Below, piece after piece: positions 10,691 through 22,623 of a stretch of 64,000 nucleotides of DNA. Position 1 is the stretch's first letter. Each line of letters begins with the position of its first letter. The stretch is from Mugil cephalus (taxonomy: Eukaryota; Chordata; Actinopteri; Mugiliformes; Mugilidae): contig NC_061773.1 of the NCBI RefSeq assembly GCF_022458985.1, positions 5,090,001 through 5,154,000 on the forward strand. The letters are read 5' to 3'. The position numbers and the translations under genes were made by a program. The notes beneath the pieces are model-generated. The model saw only the letters and a program-made list of their open reading frames with translations, was not told the DNA's origin and searched no databases.

Positions 10691-11214
10691 ACCCAGCTCT
10701 TTTTTTGGTTGTTAAAACCAATAAACAGACCGTTTTTTGTACATTGAGACGAGCATGCACACAGGCGTCCACTGCGTTTGCATATGGCATGAGACTTATC
10801 ACCCGTCACCCTTTCATTTTTGGTGTACACGTGCCTGTACACACGCGTATGTTTCGGTCTTTATGCAGGCATAGGCGACGCGGTTAAGGTGTTTTAGTAA
10901 AGTTCGCCGGCACAAAAATGGCACAACGATGTTTGTAACTGGGACGACTCCATCTAAGTATCTCAAGTCAAAGTGTACATGTGCACTCTGACTATGTGCA
11001 GCTGCAAAAGGAAACCAACAGCTCACCCACGACCAGGGTCAAAATTAAACGCAGACCCTTTAGTGAGAAACCACCTCTACACTGATGTAGCAAGTCTCAC
11101 ATGTTTCCCCTGAAAGCAAGAGCTGCTATAATCGGCTGTTTTCAACAGATGCATGAGAAGCGGCTTAGGTATCTGACATTATTAGATTCTACATGTTTGA
11201 TTTAGTCAGATGTA

Positions 11215-12185
11215 CAGTGGTAGAAAAAAAGTTTTTGGACACCCATACATTTGTGAAATATTACATTAAGAATCACTCTTAGAACAGACATTAAAAACTT
11301 AAAACTGACTGATTCTGTAAAATACTGTGTTTTGTGTCGATTTAAAACCAGTACATTTGAAAGTTCTTCAGAGACCAAAATGACTAAAACAAGAAACCTA
11401 ACGCAGGAAACACGTCTGTAGATACAGATTGTCAGACAGGAAGAGTACAGCCAGAAAGTACAGATACAGGGACAGTCAGGAACTGGAAGAAGGTTTCCAT
11501 CTTTATCTTCCTCCTTCTATTATCTCTGGCATGTACAGTACCTAATGTCAAACATGGTGGAGGCAGTATCATGGTCGCATGCTCCCTTCTGCACATGCTG
11601 TGTTCCATCGAGGTCCAAACTGGATGTTTCAACAAGATAATGCCCCTTGCTACACATCCAGGGCAAGTAGAACTTGACTGCAGGAGGAGCACAGTATCTA
11701 GGTCTTAGAGTGGCCAGGTCAGTCCCCATGAGCCCCATGAGACCTACATTACTCTGTTGAAACTCTGTGGTGGATTATCAAAAGGTCTGTTTCAAAGTGC
11801 AAACCAACGTATTTAGAAGAATAAAAAGTAACAACAACAGTGTGAAAGGTTTATGAGGAACATGGCAGCCAAGATTAGAGCTGTGTGAAGAGGTACTAAA
11901 TATTAATTTGGTGACATGATGGTTTATTTATTTTTTGTTCAGTTTTGAACACAATCTCTGTTATTCGTTGATATGAACGATGTTGAGAACTGACATTTTG
12001 AAACTGTTAAGAATTTCATTTTTCTCAGTTTTTCTTGTAAACAACGAACAAGATAAATATAATTTGTTTGTGTCTGTCTAATGCAGTAACATCTTTTGAA
12101 ACTATTTTTTTTCCACAAATATTTCATCATAATATTTGAGACTGTGTGAAATTTTAAGGGTGTCCAAAAACTTTTGCAACCACTG
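11215..12185 (+). mobile_element. Second Tc1-like element in a gene B intron, decayed
   Basis: Ends CAGTGGTAGAAAAAAAGTTT (11215) and AAACTTTTGCAACCACTG (to 12185) are inverted repeats around a GGACACCC/GGGTGTCC core. The interior keeps transposase scraps ([13 protein letters not shown] near 11380; the dimer of Asp-containing segments is deleted). The fuller copy is at 38129-39279, in the same intron of gene C. Confidence 0.85.
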
Positions 12186-13166
12186 AATAGGAACCGATGT
12201 TAACTGAAATTTAATTGTGTATTGCAATTTAATTGTTCTACGGAAATGATTCTGTGTTTTATGGTGCATTAATGAAGTTTTCTAAATATATTTGTTTTCA
12301 TTTTATTTTAGAGAAATGTGCTTCCAAGGGGTAAGGCTTTTTATACTTTAAATACATGAGTGCAACTTCTTTTTGAATACTGCTCTGTTTTGCATTGATT
12401 GTTTCACTTCGACAAAACCAACCATTGTTATGTTATGACTGTCTCAAATGAAAGAAAGTTTCTTAGTTTCCTTGTTGTACTCTATCTCAGGGTGGTTTGG
12501 CTGTCATTTATAACACTTGAGGAGGCTTGTGCAGCTTCTGCATTCTCTCATTTTTCTCATTGTCTTCCTATGATACTGTCCAATATACATTTGTTTCCAA
12601 TATAATGGATGACAAAATCCAAATCCATTCACTCTTGAGCAACACTTTAACAGCAGCACTCTGACCGTGTCATTGGCCATGCTTGACTGGTAACTGTTGT
12701 CACTCATATTGTGAACATGACATAAGATATCAGCTTATGCTGAGGATGTTTGTGGAGAATAATGTGGCCATGAACTGTGCTTCTAAAAGACATAAACAAT
12801 TATATATAATAAACTATTATTCTTTTTTTTCCCTTCAGAGCAAAAGTTAGCATCGTAGGTAAATCAAGACATGTTACTCATCTGCATTCACTCCAATCAT
12901 TCTAATCATGCCAATACATCATGTTATTTATGCACAGTGTATTTTATTTATATGTGATTATTAAAGATGTTGTTTATCTTTTAGATGAATGGAAATCTTT
13001 GGTAAGTATCACAAAAAATTGTGATGATGGTGGCAGATTTACCTTCATACAATAACTATTCTGTCTGTAGATAAGACTGTCCTCACTCTCCTTTCCATCT
13101 AACATCTTATTAAATCATTTGCAGGCTGATTATGATGAAACCTACAGTACTGTCAACTATGAGTGA

Positions 13167-13918
13167 AAAAATGGTGAGTTACTTCATTCTCTGGATGTAA
13201 CAGTCAGGTAGATTATTCACTTGGTGGTGAAACGTCTGCTGAAATTGAAAGTGGCTTATAGTTAAACGGAAACACATAACATGTCATTACAGCTCCAAAT
13301 CAATGAAATGTCCATTTATTTCTCTGTGTTTCTTTTCTGTAGAGTGACAGCAGCGGTACCTCAGACCCTCGGGCCATTGGACCAGCTCCAGATTGATTGA
13401 CCACTCTGCAAATCATTATTTTTCTTGCATGCTTGTTTATATTAAAGTTACTTGGTGTTTGCATTAGTATCCCATAGGGAAGTTCTTATAACAGTGTAAC
13501 AGCTTTATTTAACTGCAGTCTCAGTCAATGGCTCCTTTGCATAGACAATATTTTTACAGCACAGTTTAAATAATTCGGATCAGAAATTTTAACTCAAGTG
13601 TTTACATGGATGCTAAATAAAATAATTTGATGAAATATAATGTACATTTTTTAATTTACCTGGAAACAATCAGAGAATATGTGCCAAGTGGTCCTGGTTG
13701 CTATGTCCAATGTGTAATCTGCCATAGACATGTATTTTTTGGTTAATGATCAAACATCAGACACCATCAGACTCAGCTGATAAGATAATAAACATGCTAA
13801 ACATAAACCTGCTTAACGTCATTGTGTTTGTATCATCACTGTAGGCATTTAAACCAGCCCTGGAGTAACACACGTATTAAAAGTTGCAAAATAAATCTGA
13901 GTTAGTAAATCATTTGCC
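13167..13918 (+). other. 3' flank of gene B, paralogous to 40462-41085
   Basis: Non-coding. Near-identical to the flank of gene C, including the GTGACAGCAGCGGTACCTCAG segment at 13343, which in C is the last coding exon. In B the stop codon comes one exon earlier, so here the segment would be 3'UTR. Confidence 0.55.
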
Positions 13919-13920
13919 TA

Positions 13921-14922
13921 TGTCTGTAAAGGTTCTCAGTCATTCAGATCATGGTAATCCAAAAAAGCGCTGAATAAGGTCAGCTGGACTTGTAGAATTT
14001 CTTGAAGACGTTTCGCCACGCATCTGAGTAGCTTCTTTAGTTCTGATAAACTAGTGGGAAATTGAGGTTTAAATAGGAATAAACTCTGTGGGTACCACCC
14101 ACCCGAAACTTGCATGACCAGAAACTGGAGTCAGTAATTTCCATAATGGCTGGTACTTACCTGTCCTTGAATGGGGGGAACTGTGTGCCTAGGCTAATTT
14201 ATCCTATGAATAGAGCTCTAACAAGCCTGGAGGCTCAAGGTGTGAATGTTGTTGAAACTTCTTGGGGACAGAAGTCAAAACTGAATTATAAATAGTTGGT
14301 AAATTAAATCTCATCCACCTGCTCTGTTTAGAGAAGGTTTTTCCACTTTGACATAGATGGCTTCCTTTACTCCTCTCTCAAACCATCTGTCCTCTCTCGC
14401 CAGGACTTTGACGTTGGTATCCTCAAAGGAGTGTCCTTTGTCCTTCAGGTGGAGGTGGACTGCTGAGTCGTTTCCTGATGAGCTGGCTCTCCTGTGTTGG
14501 GCCATGCGTTTGTGGATGGGTTGTTTTGTTTCCCCAATGTACAAGTCTGTACATTTCTCACTACACTGAACAGTATACACTACATTACTCTGTTTAGAGA
14601 TTTAATTTACCAACTATTTATAATTCAGTTTTGACTTCTGTCCCCAAGAAGTTTCAACAACATTCACACTTTATGCCTCCAGGCTCCCATTGACAATAGC
14701 CTCGTTAGAGCTCTATTCATAGGGTAAGTAGCCTAGGCACCCTCCCACCCCATTCAAGGACAGGTAAGTACCAGCCATTATGGGAATTAGTGACCCCAGT
14801 TTCTGGTCAAGCAAGTTTCAGGTGGGTGTTACTCACAGAGTTTATTCCTATTTAAACTTCAATTTCCCCCTAGTTTATCAGAACTGAAGAAGCTATTCGG
14901 ATGAGTGGCAAAACGTCTTCTA
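13921..14922 (-). mobile_element. Penelope-like retroelement fragment with inverted terminal arms
   Basis: Two arms of about 300 bases (about 14000-14310 and 14595-14925) are inverted copies of each other around a GIY-YIG coding remnant. The boundaries are fixed by comparison with gene C's flank: shared sequence stops at 13919 and resumes at 14923 (TGAAAAATAACAAAACTAAA, also at 41130). Penelope-like elements are known for LTR-like ends that can be inverted and for GIY-YIG endonucleases; that assignment is by family knowledge. Confidence 0.65.
14311..14580 (-). pseudogene. GIY-YIG endonuclease domain fragment
   Basis: The 89-residue open frame has the GIY-YIG hallmarks: YTVQCSEKCTDLYIGETKQP with the Y-T-V and Y-I-G triplets, the catalytic-type Arg in HKRMAQHRR, then HLKDKGHSF and REDRWFERGVKEAIYV with a conserved Glu. 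It ends in KPSLNRAGG. This is the endonuclease tail typical of Penelope-like retroelement proteins; no reverse transcriptase remains. Truncated and not expected to function. Confidence 0.75.
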
Positions 14923-15974
14923 TGAAAAATAACAAAACTAAATGGATATAACACGACAATAAGACATGGAACTTATTGCACTTTGTCTTAAAAGATGTCC
15001 AGTTTATTAAATGTAAACACTTTCATAATGTTATTTGCACTAAAGCAAAGGTACTCATTTGGAGCTGTCATTATTTATAGGGTAATACAATATTATGTTA
15101 CTGGTCCAGCCCCCTTCAGATCAAATTAAAATTTTTTATGTGAAATAAAAGGAGTTTGACCCCCCTGCTGTACCAGTTGATTTTCCTGTAGCTTCGTTTG
15201 GCTCAGCAACCAGTTTGATGTGAAACCACACTGTAAAAAAAAAAAAAAAAAAAAAAAGTAAAAAAAATGAAATTTCTGGCAGCAGGGGCGCCATAAAAAT
15301 ACCGTAAAATAACGGAAAATTACTTTGTCGTTAAAATACAGTTATTTTCCATAATTTTTTTAAACAATTAAATCACCTAGAAATTGGTAAATAAATGTTG
15401 TATTACGAACAATAATGCTTAAATTTACAGAAATGTGCTGTTATTAATCGGTTTTAATGACATTATTTTATGGGAAGAGATTGTATAATAATTTATATTT
15501 GATGTAAAACAACAGTATATGACACAAAATAATGTGATTAATCTTTCAAAACACGTCAAAAAACTGTTGCAAAACTAGATATTAATGGCATTATTTTATT
15601 TAAAAAGGCTGTAGGCTATATTAGATTAGATGTAATATAACAGTATACAACAACAATTTGATCTTTTCAAAACATGAGAAAAAATGAGACCAAGCTGAAC
15701 AAGAACAGCTACAATTTCTACAATTTTTATTCAACTGTAGCAGGTAACCATTATTACAGCAATATTCCAAAATCTATTCAATTAAAATGACTGGTTCTGA
15801 AACAAAAACAAAACCAAAACAAAATTCAACTGAACTGGTAATGAAAGAAAAAGGTTTAAAAAAAATAAAAATAAAAAAAAAATAGTTACCAATTTACATA
15901 CAAGTCACCATACATCCACAACACTGATTAGAAACTTGGTGAAACGTCACTGGAAATGAATCCATATTCTATAC

Positions 15975-16667
15975 CAGGGGTCGGCAACCCTCAGCACTCA
16001 AAGAGCGATTTGGAAAGAAAACACTGGGAGCCACAAAACCCCTTGACATCTAAAATGAAGGTAACACTGCATATATCGTTTTCACCTCTATGCTAGGCCC
16101 ATAGTGTGTTGCATTTATGAAATGAAACAACTGCTACAGAGAAAACGAAATTGCATTATGCATACATAACGGGGATTTATCCATGGTTGGCTTACCTGGG
16201 GTCGAATAAATTTGCGGGCTGGACCTGCCGGCGGGTGTTGCACGTCGGCAGTTGTGGCGTATATTTTGTGCACAAAAAATTAAATACATTTTATTTTAAT
16301 GTTAAAAGATCACCATCAATTCAAATTTAGAATTATATGCACTAATGCACCAAAATAAAAATACATTTGAATTAAATACTCAACAGCAACTAGTAAATGA
16401 GCTGCAATACACTGTGGGAGTTCAGTGTTTTTTGGTTGATGTTACAACCATGGTGTGGTGTAGCATTCAGTGTCATTCAGTTGTTGTGTAACTCTTGCTT
16501 GTTCACTGATGAGTGACTAGTTGCCGCTATTCTGAGGCAGTTAGTTAGCGTGAAAAAGTGAACGGCTTTGATCAGCATCCTTGCTCCGCACCACTCGCTG
16601 CTAAGAGCTGCAACAGAGGAACGAAAGGGCCGGATGCGGCTCCGGAGCCGCGGGTTGCCGACCCCTG
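15975..16667. mobile_element. Non-autonomous hAT element (693 bp)
   Basis: Ends CAGGGGTCGGCAACCC and GGGTTGCCGACCCCTG are perfect inverted repeats. Flanks TTCTATAC (15967-15974) and CTCTATAC (16668-16675) form an 8-bp target duplication with one mismatch, as expected for hAT. The interior has no transposase. Confidence 0.9.
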
Positions 16668-17782
16668 CTCTATACAGTTGACGAGGTGTGGTGTCCATAC
16701 TTGAACTACTTGTTGATCGTAGTGAAGTTGCAGTTTCTGAGCTGTAACCACCTGAAGAGAAGACAGAAAACATTAGCGGTTATTAAATAATAACAGCCAA
16801 TAACAGTTAAAGAGGCAGGACCAGAATAAAGGTGCAAGAAGATACAGCCTTTTCCAACACCACAGCAGTCACACGAGTCCCACTATAGATGACACCATTG
16901 CTTTGGGACAGACAAGCTTGCAAGATCTCAACATAACACACTACAAAGAAAATACACACCAGACTGACTACACATGGGAACTAAATGAACAACATATTGT
17001 TGTTGCGGGAACTATTGTTACTGCTGGATACAAAAGTCATTTTTTTCTGTACATTGTGATAAAGTATCCTGTGTTCATCCCATAATCCCATAATCCCATC
17101 CCATCATTAGTTATGTGTCATTTGCTACCGAATCAGAATCTAGAGAAGATCGACCCAACTGATGATACTGATTTCTAAGCACACTGTCAATTCACTGCTG
17201 CTGATTGTACTATATTACACTAAGTTACAGGTAGATTATGTTATTTTTCAGCCCATCTAACCCAAAAGAGTAATTGTGTGCAACAGATGCATGTACTCAC
17301 CAGAGAGGGGCATCTCATCAGACTGTGTTACTGGACTTGTACTGGTACTGGCTCTGCTCAACTGTTGGTTGCTCTGGCTGCTTGGAGGACTGTCCAAGAC
17401 ATGTTGTTGGCCTTATTAAAGGACAGATAGTAGTAATATTTAAACACAGACATCACATAGCTCAATGTGGGTATATTATTAGCTTACATAATTCTATCCT
17501 CAGTAGCCATTGATATATTTTAAACTGTTCCTTTCTCAATATAATGCAGTACACCACCACTAAGACCCACTAAGAAATCAATGATGAACAAGGTGTAGTG
17601 TATAGTCATCAACTTTTTCAAAACATCAACAAAAATATAGAGAAGATTCTTTGAAGTATAATTCATAGTAGAACTGCTGTATTGGACTGCATTGATTAGT
17701 ACAGGTGGACTTAATAAGTAGATTTTAACTATGCACATTTCTTTAATGTGAAAGTTTATTCTGTACAAGCTGAAACACATAC

Positions 17783-17969
17783 TTGTCTTTTTGAGCAGTG
17801 ACAGACGTCTCCTGGCTTCAACTGGTCTGAGGACAGAAAGGAGGTCACTCTTCTGCAGGTAGCTCAGGTCCTCAACTCCTAAACATTGCAGATGCTCCAG
17901 CAAAGGCTCAGGGTCTCTCAGTTTAGGCACTGATTTGATGAAAGACAGAAGCGGACTCTCTGCATCCAT
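17783..17969 (-). CDS. SAM-like domain exon inside the large repeat (copy 1)
   Basis: Reading on the - strand from ATG at 17969 gives about 62 residues starting MDAESPLLSFIKSVPKL and including LLEHLQCLGVEDLSYLQ, then KSDLLSVLRPVEARRRLSLL. The length and Leu/Asp pattern suggest a sterile-alpha-motif-like helical fold. A donor GTATGTG follows at 17782. The reading frame is preserved in copy 2 (25521-25742) with substitutions, but there the donor is mutated to AT. Being present only inside a repeated element, it is more likely transposon cargo than a free-standing host gene. Confidence 0.5.
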
Positions 17970-18141
17970 GACTAGGAGGACTAGAAGGGATGAAAAACAC
18001 TGTTACTGTCAGATTTAATCTTTCAAACTCCAGATGACTCTGAGTCAACAATGCTATGCTTAAGTGGAATTACTCTTGTCCCACAAAGCTTGTACACATG
18101 CAAATGGTAATAATCTAGTTTCTGCTCAGGCTTCCAACATT

Positions 18142-18384
18142 TCATGCTTGTTTCACTTCAGACAATGCAAATGCTGGCACATAGGACACATCATGAGGTG
18201 TAACAATAAAGTATACATGCTGGTCCTGCATCACAAGCATGAGCTCAATCTGTCTGAATTCAAGTGCCTCAACTTGGTTTAAACACAGAAAGACCCTTTT
18301 TGTACAGAGTGCCTTTCCACTAGATCTTGGTAGCTGCTCAACATTGGGTTCTTTGACTAAGGTTTCTCCTACTGTGGAGCGCAC
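18142..18384 (-). pseudogene. Conserved minus-strand ORF fragment of the large repeat
   Basis: Contains LNQVEALEFRQIELMLVMQD and then QHVYFIVTPHDVSYVPAFAL, ending at a stop. Copy 2 holds the same segment at 25920-26105 with a few changes. It reads toward the SAM-like exon. Function not recognised. Confidence 0.4.
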
Positions 18385-19377
18385 TGCTTCACTGTGTTAT
18401 GCCATGAAATCAACTCTCACCACTTATCTGCAGAGAGAAAGAAAAAAAATGATGAATCATGAAATTTGCCAAAATCAAAATAAATGCTATTGGTTGTGAA
18501 AAAGTCGACCTAAACTGTGTTAGCAGATCTCCCCTCAATAAACTATAAGATGATCATTAGCTTATCCTTTACATATTTTTCAGTATTGTTTTGAATTTCA
18601 TGTTGACCACTGACTAGTGTTGCACCAAAATTAAAATTTGAAATCTTGAAAAAGGCAGAGTAGGTGGCTCTTCCTATATTTGTGAGAGGCAAGAGGAAGA
18701 TGAAAATACTAGTTTTAAGAAAGAGTAACTGACTTTGACATTTTGACACGTTCCATAAAATCCAACTTCCTATCCTAGCCAGAAATCATGCCATTTCAAG
18801 ATACGCAGTAAAAGTTATGGCCAAAAAAATAGTGAAAATGTAGAAGAGGGTTAATAATCGATTATTGTTCATTGTTGCAGCTCTAAACAAATGTTGTTCC
18901 TCTTTCTCTCCGCCTGTGTCAGTCAGTTCACAAAAGTAAACGTAATGACTCACTGTTAAGTGCTAAGCTAACGTTAGCGTAAATAAAATAAAAAGTGGTT
19001 GGTCTGGCTGACTACTAACACTCATAGATATATATATCTATGACTAACACTGGCAGACGCCACGTGAAGACGCCGCCGTCGCCGCCGGCCATGCTTTTGT
19101 CATCTTAGTTAGCTAACATTTCAATTGATGACATGCTAGCGGATTGGTTTTGTCGACTGAGTAAAGTCAGAGGCATGGTGGTAAATAAAGCTAATACTAC
19201 TAAGTTTCAGTTTGACACTTGCCTTCTGCCTTCGTCCTTCCTCCAGCCTCGACATTAGCTGCTGTTTACTCCAAGTTTCTGTGACCAAACGGGAACCGCC
19301 GCGTGGTGGTTGTTGACCTTGTTAAGCGTAACGTCAAAGACGGATGTTCAGTGTCCCAACAGCCAATGGCATGTCTT

Positions 19378-19419
19378 CGTCTTCTTCTTCTTCTTCTTCT
19401 TCTTCTTCTTCTTCTTCTC
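19378..19419. repeat. (CTT)n microsatellite
   Basis: Pure CTT/TTC trinucleotide tract; shorter and interrupted in copy 2 (26934-26962). The Leu/Phe/Ser-run ORFs across it are artefacts. Confidence 0.9.
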
Positions 19420-19644
19420 CAACCGTTTCTGTCGACCAATCCAAACGGGACTCGCGCTTTTCAAAGCACGCACTCTAATGACATGTCGCGTTCACGTTTT
19501 TGTCTTTTGTGTTTGTGCATGGAGACGTTGCAGCAGTAAAATGTCTCCTGATTATACGTGTTTTGTTCAGACATGCTGTGAAATAATTCAAGACGTTGTG
19601 ATTTACATTGGATTGTATATATATATACACACAATAGCCTACAG

Positions 19645-20708
19645 CAGGCATGTCAAACTCAGTTTGGCTCTGGGGCCGGATTCAGACTTTCTGTTCTCAG
19701 GGGGGCCGGATCAGTAAAAGAATGTCAACTCCAAATATTTAGCTTTGTTTTTCAGTACTATGCTTTATCATTCAGCCTACATTTGTAGCCTTCCCTACAT
19801 ATTATAATCACGGATGACAAGGGATCTTTTCTAAGCGCAATACATTTATTCAAAAACAATGAGGAAAAAATGATTTTTCATGTTTGGCCGTGAATGTGTT
19901 CACAACTGGTTTATTTTAACAGTTGAGTGAATGCAGTTTTACACCTGAACCAACTCACCACACTAAACAAACTCAAGTGGGAGCTATAAAAAAAAATATT
20001 TTCGCCTTAATTGTCATACTGCTTTGAAATAAATAAAAAAAGAAATACAAAATAAAATAAAATAAATAAAAAAAAAGTTATAGCAGTGCATGGGCAATAA
20101 GATTAGACTACATCAGATCAAACTACTAGGCTGTGCCTACTGAGGCTGAGAATATACTGCACAATATTAATTGTCTTTAATATGACATACTTGTCTTTAT
20201 GATGAGTGGCGCCGAATATTAAACTCTTTGAACACTGCAACTTGCTGATTACATACCAAGCACACTGGTTTTGCATTCACTTCTGTGAATAAATACTTCT
20301 CGGTCCATTTCTCCTGGAAAACTCTGCACTCCGTGTCCACTCTTCTTTTTTTTGACAGTGCCATTTTGGGAAGGGTGTGTTGACCGATAACTTGTTTAGT
20401 AGTGGTGAATGGTGAAGCAAGATTGCCGGTTTATTTTTACTTGGACACATCACGTTGCGAATGTTTATTTCCTGTGACTAACTCGTGTCAGTGCCGCATG
20501 CTTGACGTGAGCGCTTGTACACATTTACTGCCCTCTAGCGGCCGGAGGGAGCATTTGGTTTGTATTTATTTTAAAAAATCACAACTTTTAATAGAAATTA
20601 GCTAGAGACTCGCTTCTTTTTTTGACATACTCAGAAATTTATGCCGGGCCGGATTAAATGTCCCAACGGGCCGGGTCCGGCCCGCGGGCCGTATGTTTGA
20701 CATGCCTG
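19645..20708. mobile_element. Non-autonomous hAT element (1064 bp) with empty site in copy 2
   Basis: Ends CAGGCATGTCAAAC and GTTTGACATGCCTG are inverted repeats. The 8-bp duplication GCCTACAG (19637-19644, 20709-20716) is perfect. At 27190-27200 the paralogous repeat copy has a single GCCTACAG and no insert, which directly shows the pre-insertion site. No transposase inside. Confidence 0.95.
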
Positions 20709-21061
20709 GCCTACAGTGTTAAATAGTTATTTTACTATTAATTTCTCAGTAATTTTAAATGTTTTTTTTTAAGTTTTGTTGAATTTTACAGTTTATTCCA
20801 TTAAATAACAGACAAATATTTGTAAAATTACGACACATTTGTGAACATATTTTAACAATAAATCTCTTTTTCTAATTTTTATTTTTTTTGTAAAAGAACA
20901 GAAATATCATGTGCTCACACGAATTTTCACATTTACAGTGATCTCATGTTATTTTACATTTGATATGTAAAATTGCAGTCTTTTTCGTTGATTATCCAGA
21001 ATGTTTCTGTATTTTTAAAATACAAAAATAATCTGTAAGAATAAACGTCCCTGCTGCTGGG

Positions 21062-21860
21062 ACGATTAAATTAAGCTATATAGCATCAAATCAGCATCGA
21101 ACCGATGGCCGAAATGAGTTTAAATTTGATGTAGAAAAGACGTGTACAGCGACCACATTTGGATTAGAACTAGCCCTTATACAGAGGTCCTGTGAACGTC
21201 AAAACTTGCCGTTCAGTAGATGACGGAAAAAAGGCGTTAAAATCTGCACCTTCGGGGGACCTAAATTAGACGTCTAAAAACGACTTGGAAAAGATGTTGT
21301 TTGGATGGCTCTTTGCGCAGTGGGAATACCCACCAAAAAAGGCGTTTCCAGCCTTTAAAATGAAAAAATGTAGCCTATGTGACTGTCTGGTTGTTAACTG
21401 TGTTTTATTGCTGTGAAATGAAAAGAAGAAATTGTTAAAGTGGAAAATAAATAAAAAGCAAAATGACAAACACTATTGTAAACTGTACATTTTAACATGT
21501 GAATGAAATATCAACTTAAATGCAATCAAAAATAAAAATAGGCCAAGTTTAAGTGTTCCTAAGTCTCTTAAAATAAAGGAGACTACGTGTGTGCATTTGT
21601 TTTCGTGTGGATTGGCTCAACATTAGCCGTTAGCGTGGAGAAACAGAAGTTATGAGAGCATATCCCTGGCTTCAGACGTGAGGAGGAGGCGAAGAACTCT
21701 CAGACAGAGTGATTCTAGTGAATCCCCCATCCCCCACCTCCACACACATACACACGTACACACAAACTGTCCCCTGGTGCTATCTGCCAGCTAGCTGCAT
21801 CATTGGCCAAAGATTCACAAAGAGTCACGAGTCAGAGAATACATGCACAGACCACACGCT
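21062..21860. repeat. Duplicated downstream block 'P', copy 1
   Basis: Non-coding DNA matching 43825-44320, 44981-45057 and 49100-49235. With the part before the large repeat (14947-15201 against 43682-43815), it forms a shared tail of both gene B and gene C blocks. Best read as part of the segmental duplication, though a dispersed repeat is possible. Confidence 0.55.
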
Positions 21861-22623
21861 CACGGCTGAGCTCTGTTCAACTGAACTGAGAAAAGAACGA
21901 ATCAGTTCATAAAGTGATTTGAGTTCGTTCTGAGGCTCAGATGAACTGGTCCCTGGCCAGCTTGCTACATTTTAATCATTTTCTTAATGTAAAAGAAAAC
22001 AGAGGGATTTCTCATTAATTTTATCTGACAAGTGACCTGGTTTTACACCTGGCCTACATTAGCTTGTCTATATTAGTAATAAGGTCAAAGACCTACTGGG
22101 CTCTATTGTTTGTTGGATCTCAGAGACTCAACCACTTCCCTTTTACTGTGGTCTGAACTCACTTCCTATTTGTGCATTAAATGTTTACCCTCTTTTATTA
22201 TTTGTCTCAATTATTTGAGTCTCTAAATACATAAAGTTACCCACTATGTCTCTATCCAGTATCTTCTTGTTGCCTGCATATTGAAATAATTGTCCACAGT
22301 GATAAAGATTATTAAACCTGAGCCCTGGAGGACCTCACTTAAATTGACTCTTGTCAGTTAAAGTATTGACAGGTGGAAACAGACACCTTGGTTCTAAATA
22401 TCAAAATAATAATCACCACACATTAACAAATTTTACAAAAATACAAATTCTCCATTCATACCAAAAATAAAATCATAATAAAAAAAAAAAAATTAAAACA
22501 CTCATCAAATGTTTTGTATTTTCAGTGAGATCGCCACTATGGCCTGTATGTATCAGTTTTTCCTTCCCTGTGGTAGAGTTGATCAAAATTTATTAGATAA
22601 AGATCTATTCAACATTTAATTTT
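21861..22623. other. Unannotated stretch upstream of gene E
   Basis: AT-rich sequence with no convincing ORF, no inverted terminal repeats and no paralogous partner that I could see in the window. Confidence 0.5.

Larger units (their letters stand above)
6343..13166 (+). pseudogene. Receptor gene B: single-Ig member, TM exon frameshifted
   Basis: Exons: 6343-6376 (ATG, signal peptide [11 protein letters not shown]), 6617-6637, 6730-7020 (Ig-like exon, 291 nt, phase 1-1), 7619-7696 (Ser/Thr-rich stalk), 9353-9453 (TM), 12312-12330 (19 nt), 12839-12858 (20 nt), 12985-13001 (17 nt) and 13125-13166 (tail ending DETYSTVNYE, TGA). The second Ig exon and the following stalk exon, present in C and D, are missing: sequence jumps near 7150 from the intron after Ig1 to the intron after stalk 1. 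The TM exon is 101 nt against 99 in C and 111 in D. The missing base throws the TM and tail out of frame and leads to an early stop in the 20-nt exon. Probably a pseudogene, or a one-base assembly error. Confidence 0.65.
15202..21061. mobile_element. Large repeat element, copy 1 (5.9 kb, with nested hATs)
   Basis: Boundaries come from the paralogous flank at 43815-43830, which reads uninterrupted where this copy is inserted. The outer parts carry GGCAGCAGGGGCG near 15284 and the inverted CGTCCCTGCTGCTGGGACG near 21047, plus many ACCGTAAAATAACGG-type runs. It begins CACTGTAAAAAA (15230), reminiscent of CACTA/EnSpm ends in fish. Copy 2 (24930-27536) shares its outer ends and the 17520-19630 interior, including two minus-strand ORF pieces. 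Not a family I can name with confidence. Confidence 0.6.

Noticed and set aside
16477-16773. 98-codon minus-strand frame
   Set aside because: Covers the GC-rich end of the non-autonomous hAT and its flank; no recognisable protein.
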